Notes: generated by a model from the sequence alone, not told the origin. A stretch of DNA of 50,297 nucleotides from Hirudo medicinalis (GCA_011800805.1 MPNW01000278.1:7381-57677); one strand, 5' to 3'. Positions 37,001 through 48,759 are shown, counted from the first letter of the stretch. Program-made: numbers and translations.

Positions 37001-39392
37001 TTGGTTTAATTACATTTGGATGGCTTAATTACTATGTCAAGCTTACTTTTTTTTAGTTTAATAAGCAAGATTAAATAAAAGGAAGGTACACATAAAGATG
37101 TTTTCTTAATAGTGAGCAACCATGGGAGCAATCCTTTGTATGTTGGCACTTTCAGGCTGGATGTATCATGAAAACTGTTACTGTCCTGTCAAAATTGAGC
37201 ATTGGCTCAATGCAGTCAAGTGTAAAAGAAATTATGAGGAAATGGACAAACAACTGGATAAATTGGGAAGCATTAACGCTTCTGAAACCTACGAAGAGAT
37301 CTCAAGATTTTTCAGCAACCCAGGAGCTTTCAGTGTTGTCCACTATGTCATTAAAGACAACAAGGTTGATTGATTCATACATTTTCTTTGTCTGTTAATG
37401 TGAAGAGTAATAGAGAATTAATCTTTCTAAATTTGCATTATAGTTGAGTTCTATTTATTTGGAGATGCGAGATTAGCTGCAAGTCAGAAGTTTAAATTTA
37501 ATTAACTGGCGTAATAGTTTTAATTAGATGAAACATTTTAATGCAATTTAAGTGATAATTTTAAGGCTGAAGATTATTATCTTCCTTAAATATCCTATTT
37601 TTGTAATTTCGTTGACAGATTTACAGGAGGACCAGAGGTCAACATGTCCAGTTTAAGACTTTTACAGACTCCACTCTCTTGTCTTTGTCAAGAAAGGCAG
37701 TTTTACACTAATTATCTTAGGGCATTTATTATTATCATAGCTCAATCTAAAGTGTTTTTAATGGTGTTATTGCATGGTGTTGAATAATCACTTCTAATGA
37801 ACTTAGTCACTTTAATGTAATTTAATTATGGCATTAAAATACATACCATGATGTTGTTATCCATGAAAATTAAATGTATATAATAGATATTTATGGTCTT
37901 GAGGCATAAAAAATACCAAAAGTTCATTCTATATGCAGATGTTTCTTCCTGACATGGAGTTTTTCTTTAATCTTGGTGACTATGCTTTGGTTTCAAAAAG
38001 TTACACAAAGCCTGTAGCCATGTTTGCATGGGGTGGGCAGAAGGATTCCTATGAGCTGATATTGCCAACCTATGAAATTATGACCAATACATTGAACAAC
38101 TTATACTCGTAGGTGTTCCATAAACAATCCCTTTATTAATTAATTGCTAACAATTGGGAAGTTCTCCACATGTAATTTTCTGCATTTGTTGATTATGCAA
38201 CAGTATGCCATACATCTTTACATAGATTTGTTTTATGAGAATTTTAGGAATCTACTTTACTGCACTTTCTACAAATTTCGCAAAAAGTTTATTATTATTT
38301 TCCTGCAGTTCTTATCTGGACACTTTAGGCATGCATGGTAGAGGCCCAAAATGGTCAGAGAAGATTGAAAAGGCTTTTTTTCGTGGGAGAGATAGCAGCT
38401 TGGCTCGAATGCAGCTTTACTTTTTATCTAAAGATAATCCTGACCTGATAGATGCCAATATTACCAGAATGTTTTTCTTTAAATGGCAAAATGTGACAAC
38501 AACAAAGGATGTTCCTTTTTTTGATTTTTACAATGTAGGTTGCAATAAATACTGAGTAATTAGTGGAAATTGTCCAGATGCTTACATTAACTTATACAAA
38601 TGCTTGAATGTTTAGATTAAACCTATGCCTTCTGCTATAAATTTCTTTATTTTCTGCAGTACAAGTACATCATCAACATGGACGGCACAGTAGCACCTTA
38701 TAGAACTCCATATCTGCTTGGTAGTAATTCTCTGATGCTGAAGGAAGAATCAGACAGCTATGAATTCTTCTATAAACTCATGAAGCCAAATTATCATTAC
38801 ATCTCCTTTAAATCAGACCTTTCTGACCTCATTCAAAAGGTCAAATGGGCTCAGAGTAATGATAAGCAGGTTGTCAATGAAATGCATTCATGCTGTTATG
38901 AAGATTAATTGTGTTAAAGCCCATGTGATAGTTTATATTGGATTAAATTAAGTGCAGATTCAGATAATTTTTAACAGGCACAGCAAATTGCCTTAAATGC
39001 CAAGAGATTTGCCTTTGATAACCTTCTGCCTGAACATCTTTACTGTTACCATGCTGTTTACTTTCAGGTAAGTAATTATGTGTGTTATAAGCTTTTTCTG
39101 CAGCACTAAAGTTTTGAAATTGTTTTCAGAAATATCAAGAGAGACTTGTCTCAAAAGTAACAGTTCTTGAGGACATGGAACATGTAGAGCAAGCATATGA
39201 TGAAGGCTGTAATTGTGCCAAATTCAACAAGGTGAACTTTCCTAGATTTGTGAACCATGCATCTCAAGTTTATGGCATGATTAGTTTTAATGGAACAGAA
39301 TTAAATTTGACCTTGTATTGTGACAGAAATCACATTTTAAATTTCATTAGCCAAAACTTTCTAAAATTCCATTTTAGAGGGATGAGCTCTGA
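34078..39392 (+). CDS. POGLUT2/3: Protein O-glucosyltransferase 2/3 (KDELC-type), ER-retained
   Basis: Exons: 34078-34259, 34459-34556, 34905-35009, 37156-37364, 37619-37699, 37939-38108, 38309-38534, 38660-38869, 38978-39067, 39130-39231, 39378-39392. The sum of 1488 nt gives 495 aa (human POGLUT2/3: about 500). A hydrophobic signal peptide (VVICFLVIPSLV) precedes a filamin-type domain at about 28-128 (FIVWGPGM, PVRYVFIQPVD, SPYVFKG). The CAP10 glucosyltransferase domain covers about 190-480: YHENCYCP, VIKDNKIYRR, EFFFNLGDYAL, FRGRDSSLARMQLY, INMDGTVAPYRTPYLL. The family adds glucose from UDP-glucose to Ser of EGF repeats (Notch, fibrillin) in the ER lumen. The last exon, joined AAG|AGG GAT GAG CTC TGA, ends the protein in RDEL, a KDEL-type retention signal. 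The exon 5 donor is weak (GTTTTA at 37700; a GC donor at 37697 is an alternative). Confidence 0.93.
36190..36245 (-). repeat. Short dispersed repeat shared with 32870-32925
   Basis: On the minus strand it reads GTTTGACAAATTTAAAG then GTGGCGTAAGTCC and CAAGGCCA. The plus strand at 32870-32925 has GTTAGACAA, GTGGCGTAAGTCC and CAAGGCCA at the same spacing. The family is unknown. Confidence 0.4.
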
Positions 39393-39927
39393 CCTCACAA
39401 GGACTCTCCCAGATATTTTATGGGAGAATAAAGATGAATAACCTGTTCTGGATTTCTTTTCAATGTTTTATCTAAATTGATTTAGCTAAGAAGATGCTGC
39501 AGAAATTGATAAAAATGCTATTTTTGTGGTTACTTTGTTTTGTTGCATTTCATGTAAGCAACATTAAGTCAGAAAGTGCCTTCTCCCACATAAACTTCTG
39601 CCTAAGGTCTTGCAAGCCTTAATGCAACAATGTATTTAAAATTAATTGATTAACAATATTAATTTATTCTAAGCCTCTCATTTTGACTTTTCTGTTAGAC
39701 TTTTTGGCTCACTATTTCTTGGAAATAAAAAAGAATCTGCCCTGTTGGTCTTAATCTAACACAAATTTTCATACTTGTGGGCTGATTTATTAAGGTAAAT
39801 TCAAGTGGTTCAGTGGCATAAATATTTAAGTATGGGTTGGTGGCTCACATCATTTCCAACTGTGATGGGTCTCCTAAGCCATCTCACAGGAGTAATTATT
39901 CTGATAGATCTAGATAGTGGGAAACAT
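39393..39927. other. Tail-to-tail 3' UTR interval, POGLUT2/3 and ALG8
   Basis: Holds the 3' UTRs of two converging genes. A plus AATAAA is at 39724-39729 and a minus AATAAA at 39791-39786, so the two transcripts probably end within about 60 bases of each other. The plus ORF that continues through 39441 is intron 10 of POGLUT2/3 read through. Confidence 0.5.
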
Positions 39928-42900
39928 TTAATGAGACAATAACATCCTCAGATAAATGTATAACATCCCAACAGAACAATAGAATGATGTCAACAGCAGG
40001 GGAATAAATGGCAGAGCAGATCCAAATAAGAGGCTATGGAAGAGGATTGAGTAGGACTCCATGAACAATAGCCCAATCAAGTACAAAGATTCCAGTGGTG
40101 TCATTAAGGGGATCCTACTAGCACTGCCCAAGGTCCTATCAACATATACATTTTACTTTAAAATACCTTAATATTGATGGAGAATATGACCATTTCAGTT
40201 ATTTTATACAATGCCAGCAAATTATCTACCAAGCTATGTCAATAATGCTCAAATGCAATTTCTTCAACATTTAACTTTATATCAATGCATCAGCACTGTT
40301 ATGAGGTGGCATTTAATTAACCAGAATTAAATGCAGCATTAATCAGTGATGGGAATGCTTACTTGTGATGGGTGGCAATGGAATGGAAACATAGAACCAC
40401 ATTCATAAAACACAAAATGTACTTCAAAAACATCTCTGTAAAGAAAACATGGTATTGGAAGTAATATTAGAAATGATTAACAGAGTAAGAAGTAAGAACA
40501 AATTCTAACCCTGCTTGGTGAATATGAGTGGAAATAGACTAAAATTAGCAATGCATGTTAGGAATAGATAATTCTTTGAATCACTTTTGGAGTCAAAAGC
40601 CAAAAGTCTGGAGAAAAAATATGCAAAAACCAGGATAACTTTTACATTGCATATGTTGTGTTCTCTAAATCATTGGAGAGATAAATTTAATGCCAAAAAA
40701 ATCTCCTAAAATGGAGTTTTTATAAAGTGTAGCAAGTTAGCTTTTAATCTATTGGCAAACATTTAAGTGAATGTTTTTGTTTGCTAGTTAATTAATCAGT
40801 TTGTCAAAACATTTACTTCGGCCTAAAGCATTGTTGCAGAAGAAAGCGCTAAAAATAAAGTACTAACGTCAGGGGAACTGTTATGATTAGAACTGCTTTT
40901 TCATGAACATGCCATCCAAACATGAAAGAGGAATAGGCACATAGAACCAGTGCCCTTACAAGGCTATTGGCTTCTTGCTTCTGCTTCCAAGCTATTTTTA
41001 GAGCAGGCTATGATTTAAAAAAATTTAATTAAAAAATACAATCCATTTATTTGTGCTATCTTTTTCAATTTGATAAAGGTAACTGCAAATCTCAAGGAGA
41101 AACAGTTACAAATAAAGTCTTCTTTAAGGATTCACAATTAGAAAGCATTGAAAATTCTACCATCATGAATGCAGCAGTGACAAGAAACGTGTGCACAGGC
41201 CTGATTGGGGGAAGATAAGCATGTTCAAATTCTTGGACTAAACCCCCTGTCATGGCAGCCCTTGTTTGTACTGGAGACATGCCCCAAATTTTTGCTTAGA
41301 TCAAAAATATTAATAGAATTAAGGTATTCATAAAGCAATGAAATATTCATAATATTGGGAATATGAGTTCGGAGAAGGAGGAGCAGAGTAATCCATTTAT
41401 GCGGCACATTGTTCCACTTGAAAATAATATTTCATAACATAATAATAGGGTCAATAAACTTAAAGTTAAAAAGAAGTTATATGACAAACTGTGTTTGCAG
41501 AATAAATAACTATCTAGGAAATTCATTTTCAATAGCTTGTTTTAGAAATTACAAATGTCTTTGTCATTTTTCCATTCCCACTTAATTAAACTTTGTTGTG
41601 AGATAAGACTATAGACACATACATAAACTCACCAATAACAACAAGTATTTTATCCAAAACATTATATATTGCCCAGAAATTGGGAGCCCAATAAGCATGA
41701 CATAGGCCACGTTTAAATGGAAAAAGTCTTGAAAGTATTTCTGATGTCTGTCCCTAAAGAGAATAACAAATGGCATTAACTGAATGCAACAACATGAAAG
41801 ATAACCAAAACTAAATTATAATAAAACCAAATCATGACAGGGATGTGAAGTTCAAAGATTTCAATGGTAAAACTTTTGAACATTAAATTGGTAGATTTTC
41901 TTGTGACAATATCATAGAAATTAATTTTAATTCAAAATAAATGATGATGATTGTGAAAAGAAAGAAGTGTGTTGTTAACCTGCTTAATATGTGTGTTGTA
42001 TCCTTACTTTTATGTTTGTTATTGTCTACAACTAAACTCTAATAAGTGTGAGAGATCAACTTGAGAAGGGAATTATTTATTTAGTAAATAATCTTTTCAA
42101 GGTCACAACTAAAGATACTGAATATTATATTACAATAAATACCTAAACTTAATTATATAATAATTATCCTAATTATTATACCACTACAACACCTCCCCTT
42201 CTATATGACTTATAGTTGAACTCATCAGTTGAGATGATCATCAACATGTTGACATGATTCTCTAATCTTGCCTCTGTTGAAAGGCCGTTAAGTCATACCC
42301 TTTTGGTTGGCTCTCAAATGGTCCACATTTAATCTTGTTCTCTGCTGTTGGAGAATTATAGGAACTGTTGCTAATAATTCCTTAATTAAAACTCCTTTGC
42401 AGCTTTCTTGTTCTTTTGCCATTCTTTGTGGTTTCTGGTTCTCTGGTTCAGTTCCCTGACACCTGTTTGCTTCAACTATCTCTTTACCCAGAATACTCAA
42501 TTTAACTTCACGATCCTTTGATCGTCCTCTTCCACCTCCTTTATTTGTTAGATCCCCTTTGCCCGATCTTCTATCTAATCCTCTTCCCTCCTTTAGGGAA
42601 AGCTGAAGGTCTGTTGGTGATACTCTCGCTTTGACCTTCTTTGGTCTCACCGCTTTATCTATGTCTTGGTGCCATGATCTCATGATCACTTCTATTTATC
42701 CTTGGATCCTCTTTCTCGCCAAGGTTCTTCTCAGAATTCTCAGGACTATTCCTCCCTTCTTTTCCTGAGTCAACTGACACATTCTGTTCCGTCCTTCTCC
42801 CAATGAGATTTTGCTTTGGTGGTGGTGGGTCTCGGTCTTCTTTGCTAGGGAAGTTCCGAGGACTCACGGATAAACCGAATTCGTCCTCCATGACTTGACA

Positions 42901-45900
42901 CCCATTTGCTCCAAAGGAATTCTCTATCCCAAGAGCCATGTCCACCATTTGTGTCTCTGGTGCCCACAGCACACTTCCTCTGGTCGGGCCTCTTTCCCGA
43001 ACCATTCTTCAGAAACGGTATCCAGAGAACTGTCACCGACTAGGTCTTCCATCCTCGACCCATCATTGTTATTTATTTCTTCTGGGAACACCTCCTCCCC
43101 AAATGTTTCCTCAAGAACAATGTTCACCGAACTGACATCGACTACATCCAGCTCTATAGTAGTGTCAGTAGTGCTTAGTTCTTGGAATGTAGCCTCACAT
43201 ATGACATCCTCTGAGATGACATTGGCCAATACCCCTTCAACTCTCATGTCTATGTCTCGAGACTCATCTTCCTCATCTGATAACCTCTNATACCCCTTCA
43301 ACTCTCATGTCTATGTCTCGAGACTCATCTTCCTCATCTGATAACCTCTCGATGGTCCCACTCTCTATCTCCCTCTCCAACGGAATTGAATTGCAAACTG
43401 GCTTACCATCTAAAAACATCCCAATTATTGCCCACATTTGCTCATTTTGCTCTTTTTGAGCAATACGATGTTTTTCATCCCGCTCCATGAGCATTTTCAT
43501 GAACATTTCCATCATCGTTGATGATTCTTGGGTGTTCGTCATCCTCGTCGCCAATGTTGTAAATAATCTTTTCGAGGTCACAACAAAAGATACTGAATAT
43601 TATATTACAATATAATAAATACCTAAACTTAATTATATAATAATTATCCTAATTATTATACCACTACAACAATGTGGGAATATGATCAAAATAAGTAACT
43701 ATCATAAATTGGACAAGTTAAGAAATATTAGCTGTTTTGTAAATATTCTCATATGATTCTCTTGATTCCACAACAAGGTTCCAAACTTTGTGAACAATGA
43801 AAAAAATGCATGTAAGATCACATAAATAAAATTCAAGCTATTAGTTGTTTAATAATGAGTACAATTAACCTACCATTAAGACAAATGGAATAAATGTAAT
43901 AGAGAATACACTAAGTACAACCAATCCCAAGCCTGCTACTTTTGAAAATATTGTTGCATAAGATTGTCTTTCACCTGAAAAATGTTGAGGCAATTCAGAA
44001 CTTGTTAATTTGGATATCAGTCCTTCATTACAAACATTTTCCCACTCTCAATTATCATTAAATAATTAATTAATTTACCTTTTTTATTAAAAATAGACTT
44101 CTTTAGAAGGTATATTCCAAACACAGGGGCAATATACAGGAATATATGCTTCATGCATAGAAGCACTGAGAACCAGAAGGCTGCTTCAATGAACCTTTCC
44201 TACAAAATATAGATAATTTATGCACTTTAATTTCTCATTAAAAGTTATGCTTACATTTAATTACAAATTAATTGAATATCAATTAAAAAATCTTAATTGA
44301 TTGCCTTCAAATGGAACAAGTCTGTAAAAAGGTATTGAAGTATGAGAGTTTAGAAAAGAGATGGATTAATGAGAACAGATATCAGACTAAAAAGAATTGT
44401 GTCACTCTTGTGACATGCAGTGCAGTACTGATACAGCATGTAAGCAGGTAGCTGATTAAGACCTTCTTGGATTGAAAATGGCACTGTGCGAGCCTTAACA
44501 AAAACTGGTGTTGCTTCTGATTTGAATTTTACTACAAATTTGAAATCTTTCAAGCATCCCATTTCAATTTCAAAACATTCTTTGAATTCCTCGCACAGTT
44601 TCTGACATTTGTTCTGCAAGGTTTTGTTGTCAGAATCTTCTTTAATTTGCAAAACATGGTTCTGCAAGAGCTTAGACATATCAATTTTTAAGTTAACTGG
44701 CTTTTCTGCCTAATATATCGACTTGTATATCCCAGTACTGTACTGCACATCATGACAACTCATTATATAAGGAGTTCTAAGCTCTTGCTATCTGGATGAC
44801 TGGGACCTTCCTAAGACCAATGACAACAAGCATGCAGAAACTGCTCAATAAAACAGCTAAGTTTTTATCATTAAGTGGTTTTAAGATCTCAGCATCTAAA
44901 TCACAAGCAGTTTTATTTACAAGCAGCAGGGTCAAGAGGAGTGAGGCCAACATCAGACTTCGCAATGGAAAGGAACAAATCCCCCTGCCCCAACGGCCAC
45001 CTTCTTAGGAATTGTCCTGAACACAAGACTAAGTTGGTTTGCTCACTCAGAGGCTGTCAAGATACATTGCATGAAATGACTAAATGCAATGAGAGCTATC
45101 TTGGGAAGTTCTTGGGGTGCAAGCAAGTCCAATCTGCTACAAGTCAAAAGGGCCACCATCCACTCTGTCCTTGACTATGGCTGTGAGGTGATAGACCTGG
45201 GGTGCAAATGGATCAAAAACACATACAACAAGCTTCAGTATCAAACCCTAAAGATCTGTGGTGGCATGAAGGGAACGAGTGCCTTGGCTCTGAAAGTGGA
45301 CCTACATCTTAAGAAGCTCTTGGCAAACCACTCCTTCAGGCCTATCACCACTAAAAATGAATCTGTTAAAACTAAATACTTCATTTCAGATGGCAGGAAG
45401 TCCAAGTCTCAATCTAGGCTCCACTTCAAAATGAAGAAACGAGGTGAGACCACCCCATACAAGAAAGTGAGTCCCTCCTTCTGGCAGACCTCCTAGGAGA
45501 TATTGAAGTGGACACTCCCACAATTCCTCCTGGGAGACTGAGGAAACTGGTGATCGACACCTCGAATCTCCCCTTCGCAGCCGACAACCCTCTGAGGATG
45601 CTGGCAGCAAGAGAGATGATGGAAGATCTACAGGAAAGTCTCGTTTGTTAAACGGATGCCTCGCAGACTATGGACAACAAGGCAGGAATCGGGATATACA
45701 TACCGAAGAAAAACATGAACATAAGCCTCAGGACATCAGTGACATCAAGTCACAGCTGCATAAGTTCCATTGAACTAGCAGCCATTGAGGACCGTCTGGT
45801 TCACGTGAAGGACTCTTATCAGGGGAAACATTCGATATAGTCATTTTGAGCTATTCCCTTAGCGCCCTAGAGGCACTAAAGGATTGCAATCAAATTGACT

Positions 45901-48043
45901 GAGATATTAAGAAAACTCTTAATATAACTTAGAGATAGACTGCTGGATACCAGCTATCAAGGATGTCAAAAGGTCTGTGGCCTGCAACATCATCCAACAG
46001 TGGCAAACCAGATGGGTCTCTGACCCACGAAGCCAACACTACAAGACCACAGAGAAACTCATGTCAACAAAGAGCAAGTTCCAATGTTCCTCAAGGAGGA
46101 AGGAGGAAACTCCACATTGGAAAATGTGCTCTGAATCAACACCTGTTTCTCCTAGAACATCATCCAGATGGAAAATTCCAATGTATGCCCTCAGGAGGAT
46201 GAAAATGTCTGGCATTTCCTCATGGAATGTCCAGCCCAATTAGTCCTGAGGGAAGAAGTAAGACTCAAAACAAATCTGAGATGAAATAGCTTAGCAATCC
46301 AATGAGTGGACATCATTCGTAGATGGATCTCTGAAAATCAGAGTCATTTACTTTATAAATAATTTGTTTAAATTATAATAGTCCTATTATTCTACTAATG
46401 CAGATCATTTCTTTTACATAACTAACACTAACAAGTCCAAATCATCTCAGTTATGCAAAGGACTTAATCAAATAAATAAATAAATAAGAGTTCTGGGCTC
46501 TCTCATGTGTGGCAGCTCTCGTGTTGTAAGTTTGAGTTAGTTATAGTCATGGTGATAAAGTTGTAATAAAGTTTAAGTTTATATTGCTCTTTAAAGTTGA
46601 GTTAATTATAAAAGACCCAACAGTGACCACTTAAGAAAACAACAGTCCACCGATTACCTGATAAATCTTCAAAATGGACAAAAGTAGAATTCCAAACAAA
46701 ATGCCATTATACTGAAAATGAACATCTACAGAGGCTAAGGAACAAATGATTTATGAATTACTGAGTGGTTATTATAACATGTATCATCATCATCATTATT
46801 ATTATTAATGAGTATAAAAGGATACGATCCACAAGAAATAACCCAAAATTACAGAGGAAAATGATAGCCAATGAAAGATGGGGAAATGTATGTCTTGACT
46901 TTTGCTGTTTGAACATCTTCATGAGACTATTATGAAAAATGAAAAAGACTGCTATAAATCATTGACACAAATCAATCAATTATTGAACATACATGTTGCA
47001 TAAACACATATGTCACTGTTTTGATAAATAACATAACAAATTAAAATAATAATAAATAAATACCTTGTAATTAACTGAAAATATAATATTTTGATACTTT
47101 TATTGTCTGTCTTAAATTCTGTAATTCATTGAAAAAGTAATCCTTGATTATTTGTGACAAACTTTAAAAGTGACAACCTGAAAACTGCATACATATAAAC
47201 CATCTCTGTCAATATGACTGTGAGTCTCTGATAAGTTATTGTGGCTTGACTAGCATAATCCAGGTTGTCTACATCTAGCATTTTATGGTCAAAGAACATG
47301 GCTGGATAAGATAAGCCCTTTTCCATCCAAACAAATAATGGTGGATAGTCTATGGTCCATTGTGAATTGTTGGCTTTGTACCATTGACTCAAGGGCAAGC
47401 TATGAGTTATGGCCAACCAATTTCTATGTACCTCAAAATCTGTGGAACGACTGAAAGGTTAAAAAACAATAAAATGTAACTTAGTTTTATTTATCATTTT
47501 AACTTTACTAAGATATAAGGCGTTTTTACAAAGTATCAAAAACTACAAGAGTTGAAGTTTTACAGAGATGTTGAATGTTAAAAACAACATAGTTCAATGT
47601 ATTGTTGAATAAGTGTTATTAAACAATAATTATTATAACATAGAAACTTGGAAAGTTTCAATTAGAATAATAAACAGTACTAGTTTTACTAGTACATAAT
47701 GTAAAGCACGACTGCTTCATCGATAGCGATTCAATTACTATCCACATGATCCAAGAACAATCCTTTAAATATATAGTTTAAATATATGAGAACGATTGAG
47801 TTTGTCCATAAAAACTAAACAAAATACCCAAATTGTTAGAAGGTGAGAGTTACGTATACCTGCAACATATTTATTTACCAATAAATTGAACATCACAATA
47901 TAGCAAGATACAGATAAGCTTAGTGAGCACATATTGAACGAAAACTAAACTTAGACTTACTATGCTGGTATTAACAAACTTTTGATGCATGATAGTATCG
48001 CAACCATTCGCCAAAAGAAAGACGAGTCTCCGTCCTTCCACAT
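39928..48043 (-). CDS. ALG8: ALG8, dolichyl-P-Glc: Glc1Man9GlcNAc2-PP-Dol glucosyltransferase
   Basis: Exons: 48043-47961, 47450-47178, 46926-46826, 46725-46658, 44199-44079, 43974-43874, 41753-41633, 41294-41161, 41007-40868, 40607-40510, 40435-40363, 40135-39928. Phases match; 1521 nt gives 506 aa (human 526). It adds the second glucose to the lipid-linked oligosaccharide in the ER membrane before N-glycosylation. Signature blocks: [20 protein letters not shown] with DYPPLF; DHVHFQYNG at 152-160, split across the 46826/46725 junction; [61 protein letters not shown]. Many hydrophobic segments fit a multi-pass GT57 protein. The introns are loaded with mobile DNA: a LINE and a gypsy pol fragment at 46657-44200, and an LTR element at 43873-41754. 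Confidence 0.95.
41431..41475. repeat. 45-bp sequence duplicated exactly at 48106-48150
   Basis: The block begins TTCATAACATAATAATAGGG, continues TCAATAAACTTAAAGTTAAA and ends AAGAA. It is identical at 48106-48150, just 5' of ALG8. This copy is in an ALG8 intron. The origin is unknown; a shared transposon end is likely. Confidence 0.7.
42924..43542 (-). CDS. Gag-like/acidic ORF of the compact LTR element
   Basis: It starts [20 protein letters not shown] right after the primer-binding site, then [19 protein letters not shown], a helical N-terminus like Mag-type gag. It continues into a Glu/Asp-rich region ([24 protein letters not shown]) and ends WWTWLLG. In the given sequence the frame breaks at the N at 43289; removing the 61-bp assembly duplication gives one open frame of about 185 codons. 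No zinc knuckle is seen. A basic ORF at 42689-42288 (Lys/Arg-rich, [18 protein letters not shown]) follows in the same element and ends just before the 3' LTR. Confidence 0.5.
43229..43349. other. Probable assembly join: 60-bp duplication around N
   Basis: 43229-43288 and 43290-43349 are identical around the N at 43289. Collapsing them restores an open reading frame in the LTR element, which supports an artefact. Confidence 0.85.
44350..44760 (-). mobile_element. Gypsy pol fragment (protease-RT linker to start of RT)
   Basis: The minus frame reads [18 protein letters not shown] and [20 protein letters not shown], the conserved stretch just before the RT core in K02A2.6-like gypsy elements (G.LK.F...K...P.F.KAR.VPF). 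Upstream, a broken frame reads [10 protein letters not shown], like the LLGR linker. RT core, RNase H and integrase are absent. It is a relic in an ALG8 intron. Confidence 0.75.
44786..46487 (+). mobile_element. 5'-truncated LINE with RNase H (I/Ingi-like)
   Basis: It is bracketed by GAGTTCTAAGCTCT (44772-44785) and GAGTTCTGGGCTCT (46488-46501), 12 of 14 identical, taken as the target duplication. Fragments in order: the RT C-terminal block [20 protein letters not shown]; a thumb-like region [20 protein letters not shown] and [10 protein letters not shown]; an RNase H-like [19 protein letters not shown]; and near the end [20 protein letters not shown] with [12 protein letters not shown], like the C-terminal Cys/His motif. 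Stops and frame shifts make it dead. It ends with the tail TCCAAATCATCTCAG, GCAAAGGACTTAATC, AAATAAATAAATAA. Confidence 0.8.
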
Positions 48044-48507
48044 CGCTAAATTCACTTTTAATGATGTTTTGATAATGAAGTCTCGATAGGAGAAAAAATG
48101 ATTAATTCATAACATAATAATAGGGTCAATAAACTTAAAGTTAAAAAGAAATAATAAACAAACTAAAAAATTTATGGCGTTTTGAATTGAAAATATTTTT
48201 TTAAATTTTAATTCATTGTACACATAATTGTAGGTAATTGTGAATTTCTTATTTTTTATGGTGTATTCTTTCATAGTAATAATTTCATGAAATTAACTAT
48301 TTCCATTAGGTATATAAAAAATTGTACAGCGGAATGATCCAACTTCTCCGATATATCAGGCGTCATTCCTCAAAAAGTAATTCCTAAATTATTTCATTTT
48401 ACCGCGTTTCAGTTTCTAAATTGAATTTTATTCCAATATTTGTTGCAGACTGGCAAGGCAAAACAGATAGAAGTCGAGAAATGGGGAAAGAAACCGGAAA
48501 AAGAGCT
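48044..48507. other. ALG8 5' region
   Basis: AT-rich sequence upstream of the ALG8 ATG. It contains the 45-bp duplicated block (48106-48150). I see no clear TATA box at a sensible distance and no gene on the plus strand before the LTR at 48508. Confidence 0.4.
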
Positions 48508-48759
48508 TGTAGCGACAGCGGCATTGACGACGAAGACGAGTTCGCTACAAAGTTCATTTACAACAACGGCAACAATGCTTCGACTGACAACATAACTGCT
48601 GGAGTAGCAGCGTAGCGACGTAGCGGGAAGAGTANTTAGCTTCTTAAATAGCCAGTCAGGACAAAGGAGGATGTCCACAAACAAAGGATGCGCGCCTGGT
48701 AAGTCATCGCTGATAGGGCTAGGATCAGCACGTGATTATGATGGATGTGCGATCCTACA
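48508..48759 (-). mobile_element. Solo LTR, family 1, inverted copy
   Basis: Read on plus, it starts TGTAGCGACAGCGG and ends GCGATCCTACA. This is the reverse complement of 32294-32635, nearly identical base for base. The N at 48635 replaces about 28 bases present in the other copy (a purine-rich stretch). Flanks AGCT/AGCC match at 3 of 4 positions. No internal element sequence is attached. Confidence 0.8.

Larger units (their letters stand above)
42084..43671 (-). mobile_element. Compact LTR retrotransposon without pol
   Basis: Near-identical repeats at 43555-43671 (117 bp) and 42084-42191 are the 5' and 3' LTRs on the minus strand (TGTTGTAGTGG...TTTACAACA). Next to the 5' LTR is TGGCGACGAGGATG, a primer-binding-site-like sequence of the kind seen in Mag-type gypsy elements. 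Next to the 3' LTR is a purine tract AGAAGGGGAGG. The 1.3 kb interior has no protease, RT or integrase. The outer end of the 3' LTR has lost a few bases and no target duplication is visible. It lies in ALG8 intron 43873-41754, same strand. Confidence 0.8.

Noticed and set aside
39424..39441. ENKDE followed by stop, as a KDEL signal lost by one base change
   Set aside because: Splicing to 39378 gives a proper RDEL end with good splice sites, so the KDE stop is intron read-through.
46522..46622. Possible short LTR (TGTTG...CAACA with AATAAA)
   Set aside because: No second copy, duplication, primer site or purine tract is visible.
32294..48759. The LTR pair as ends of one composite element carrying POGLUT2/3 and ALG8
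   Set aside because: LTRs of one element are direct repeats, and each copy here has its own flanking bases; two independent solo LTRs fit better.
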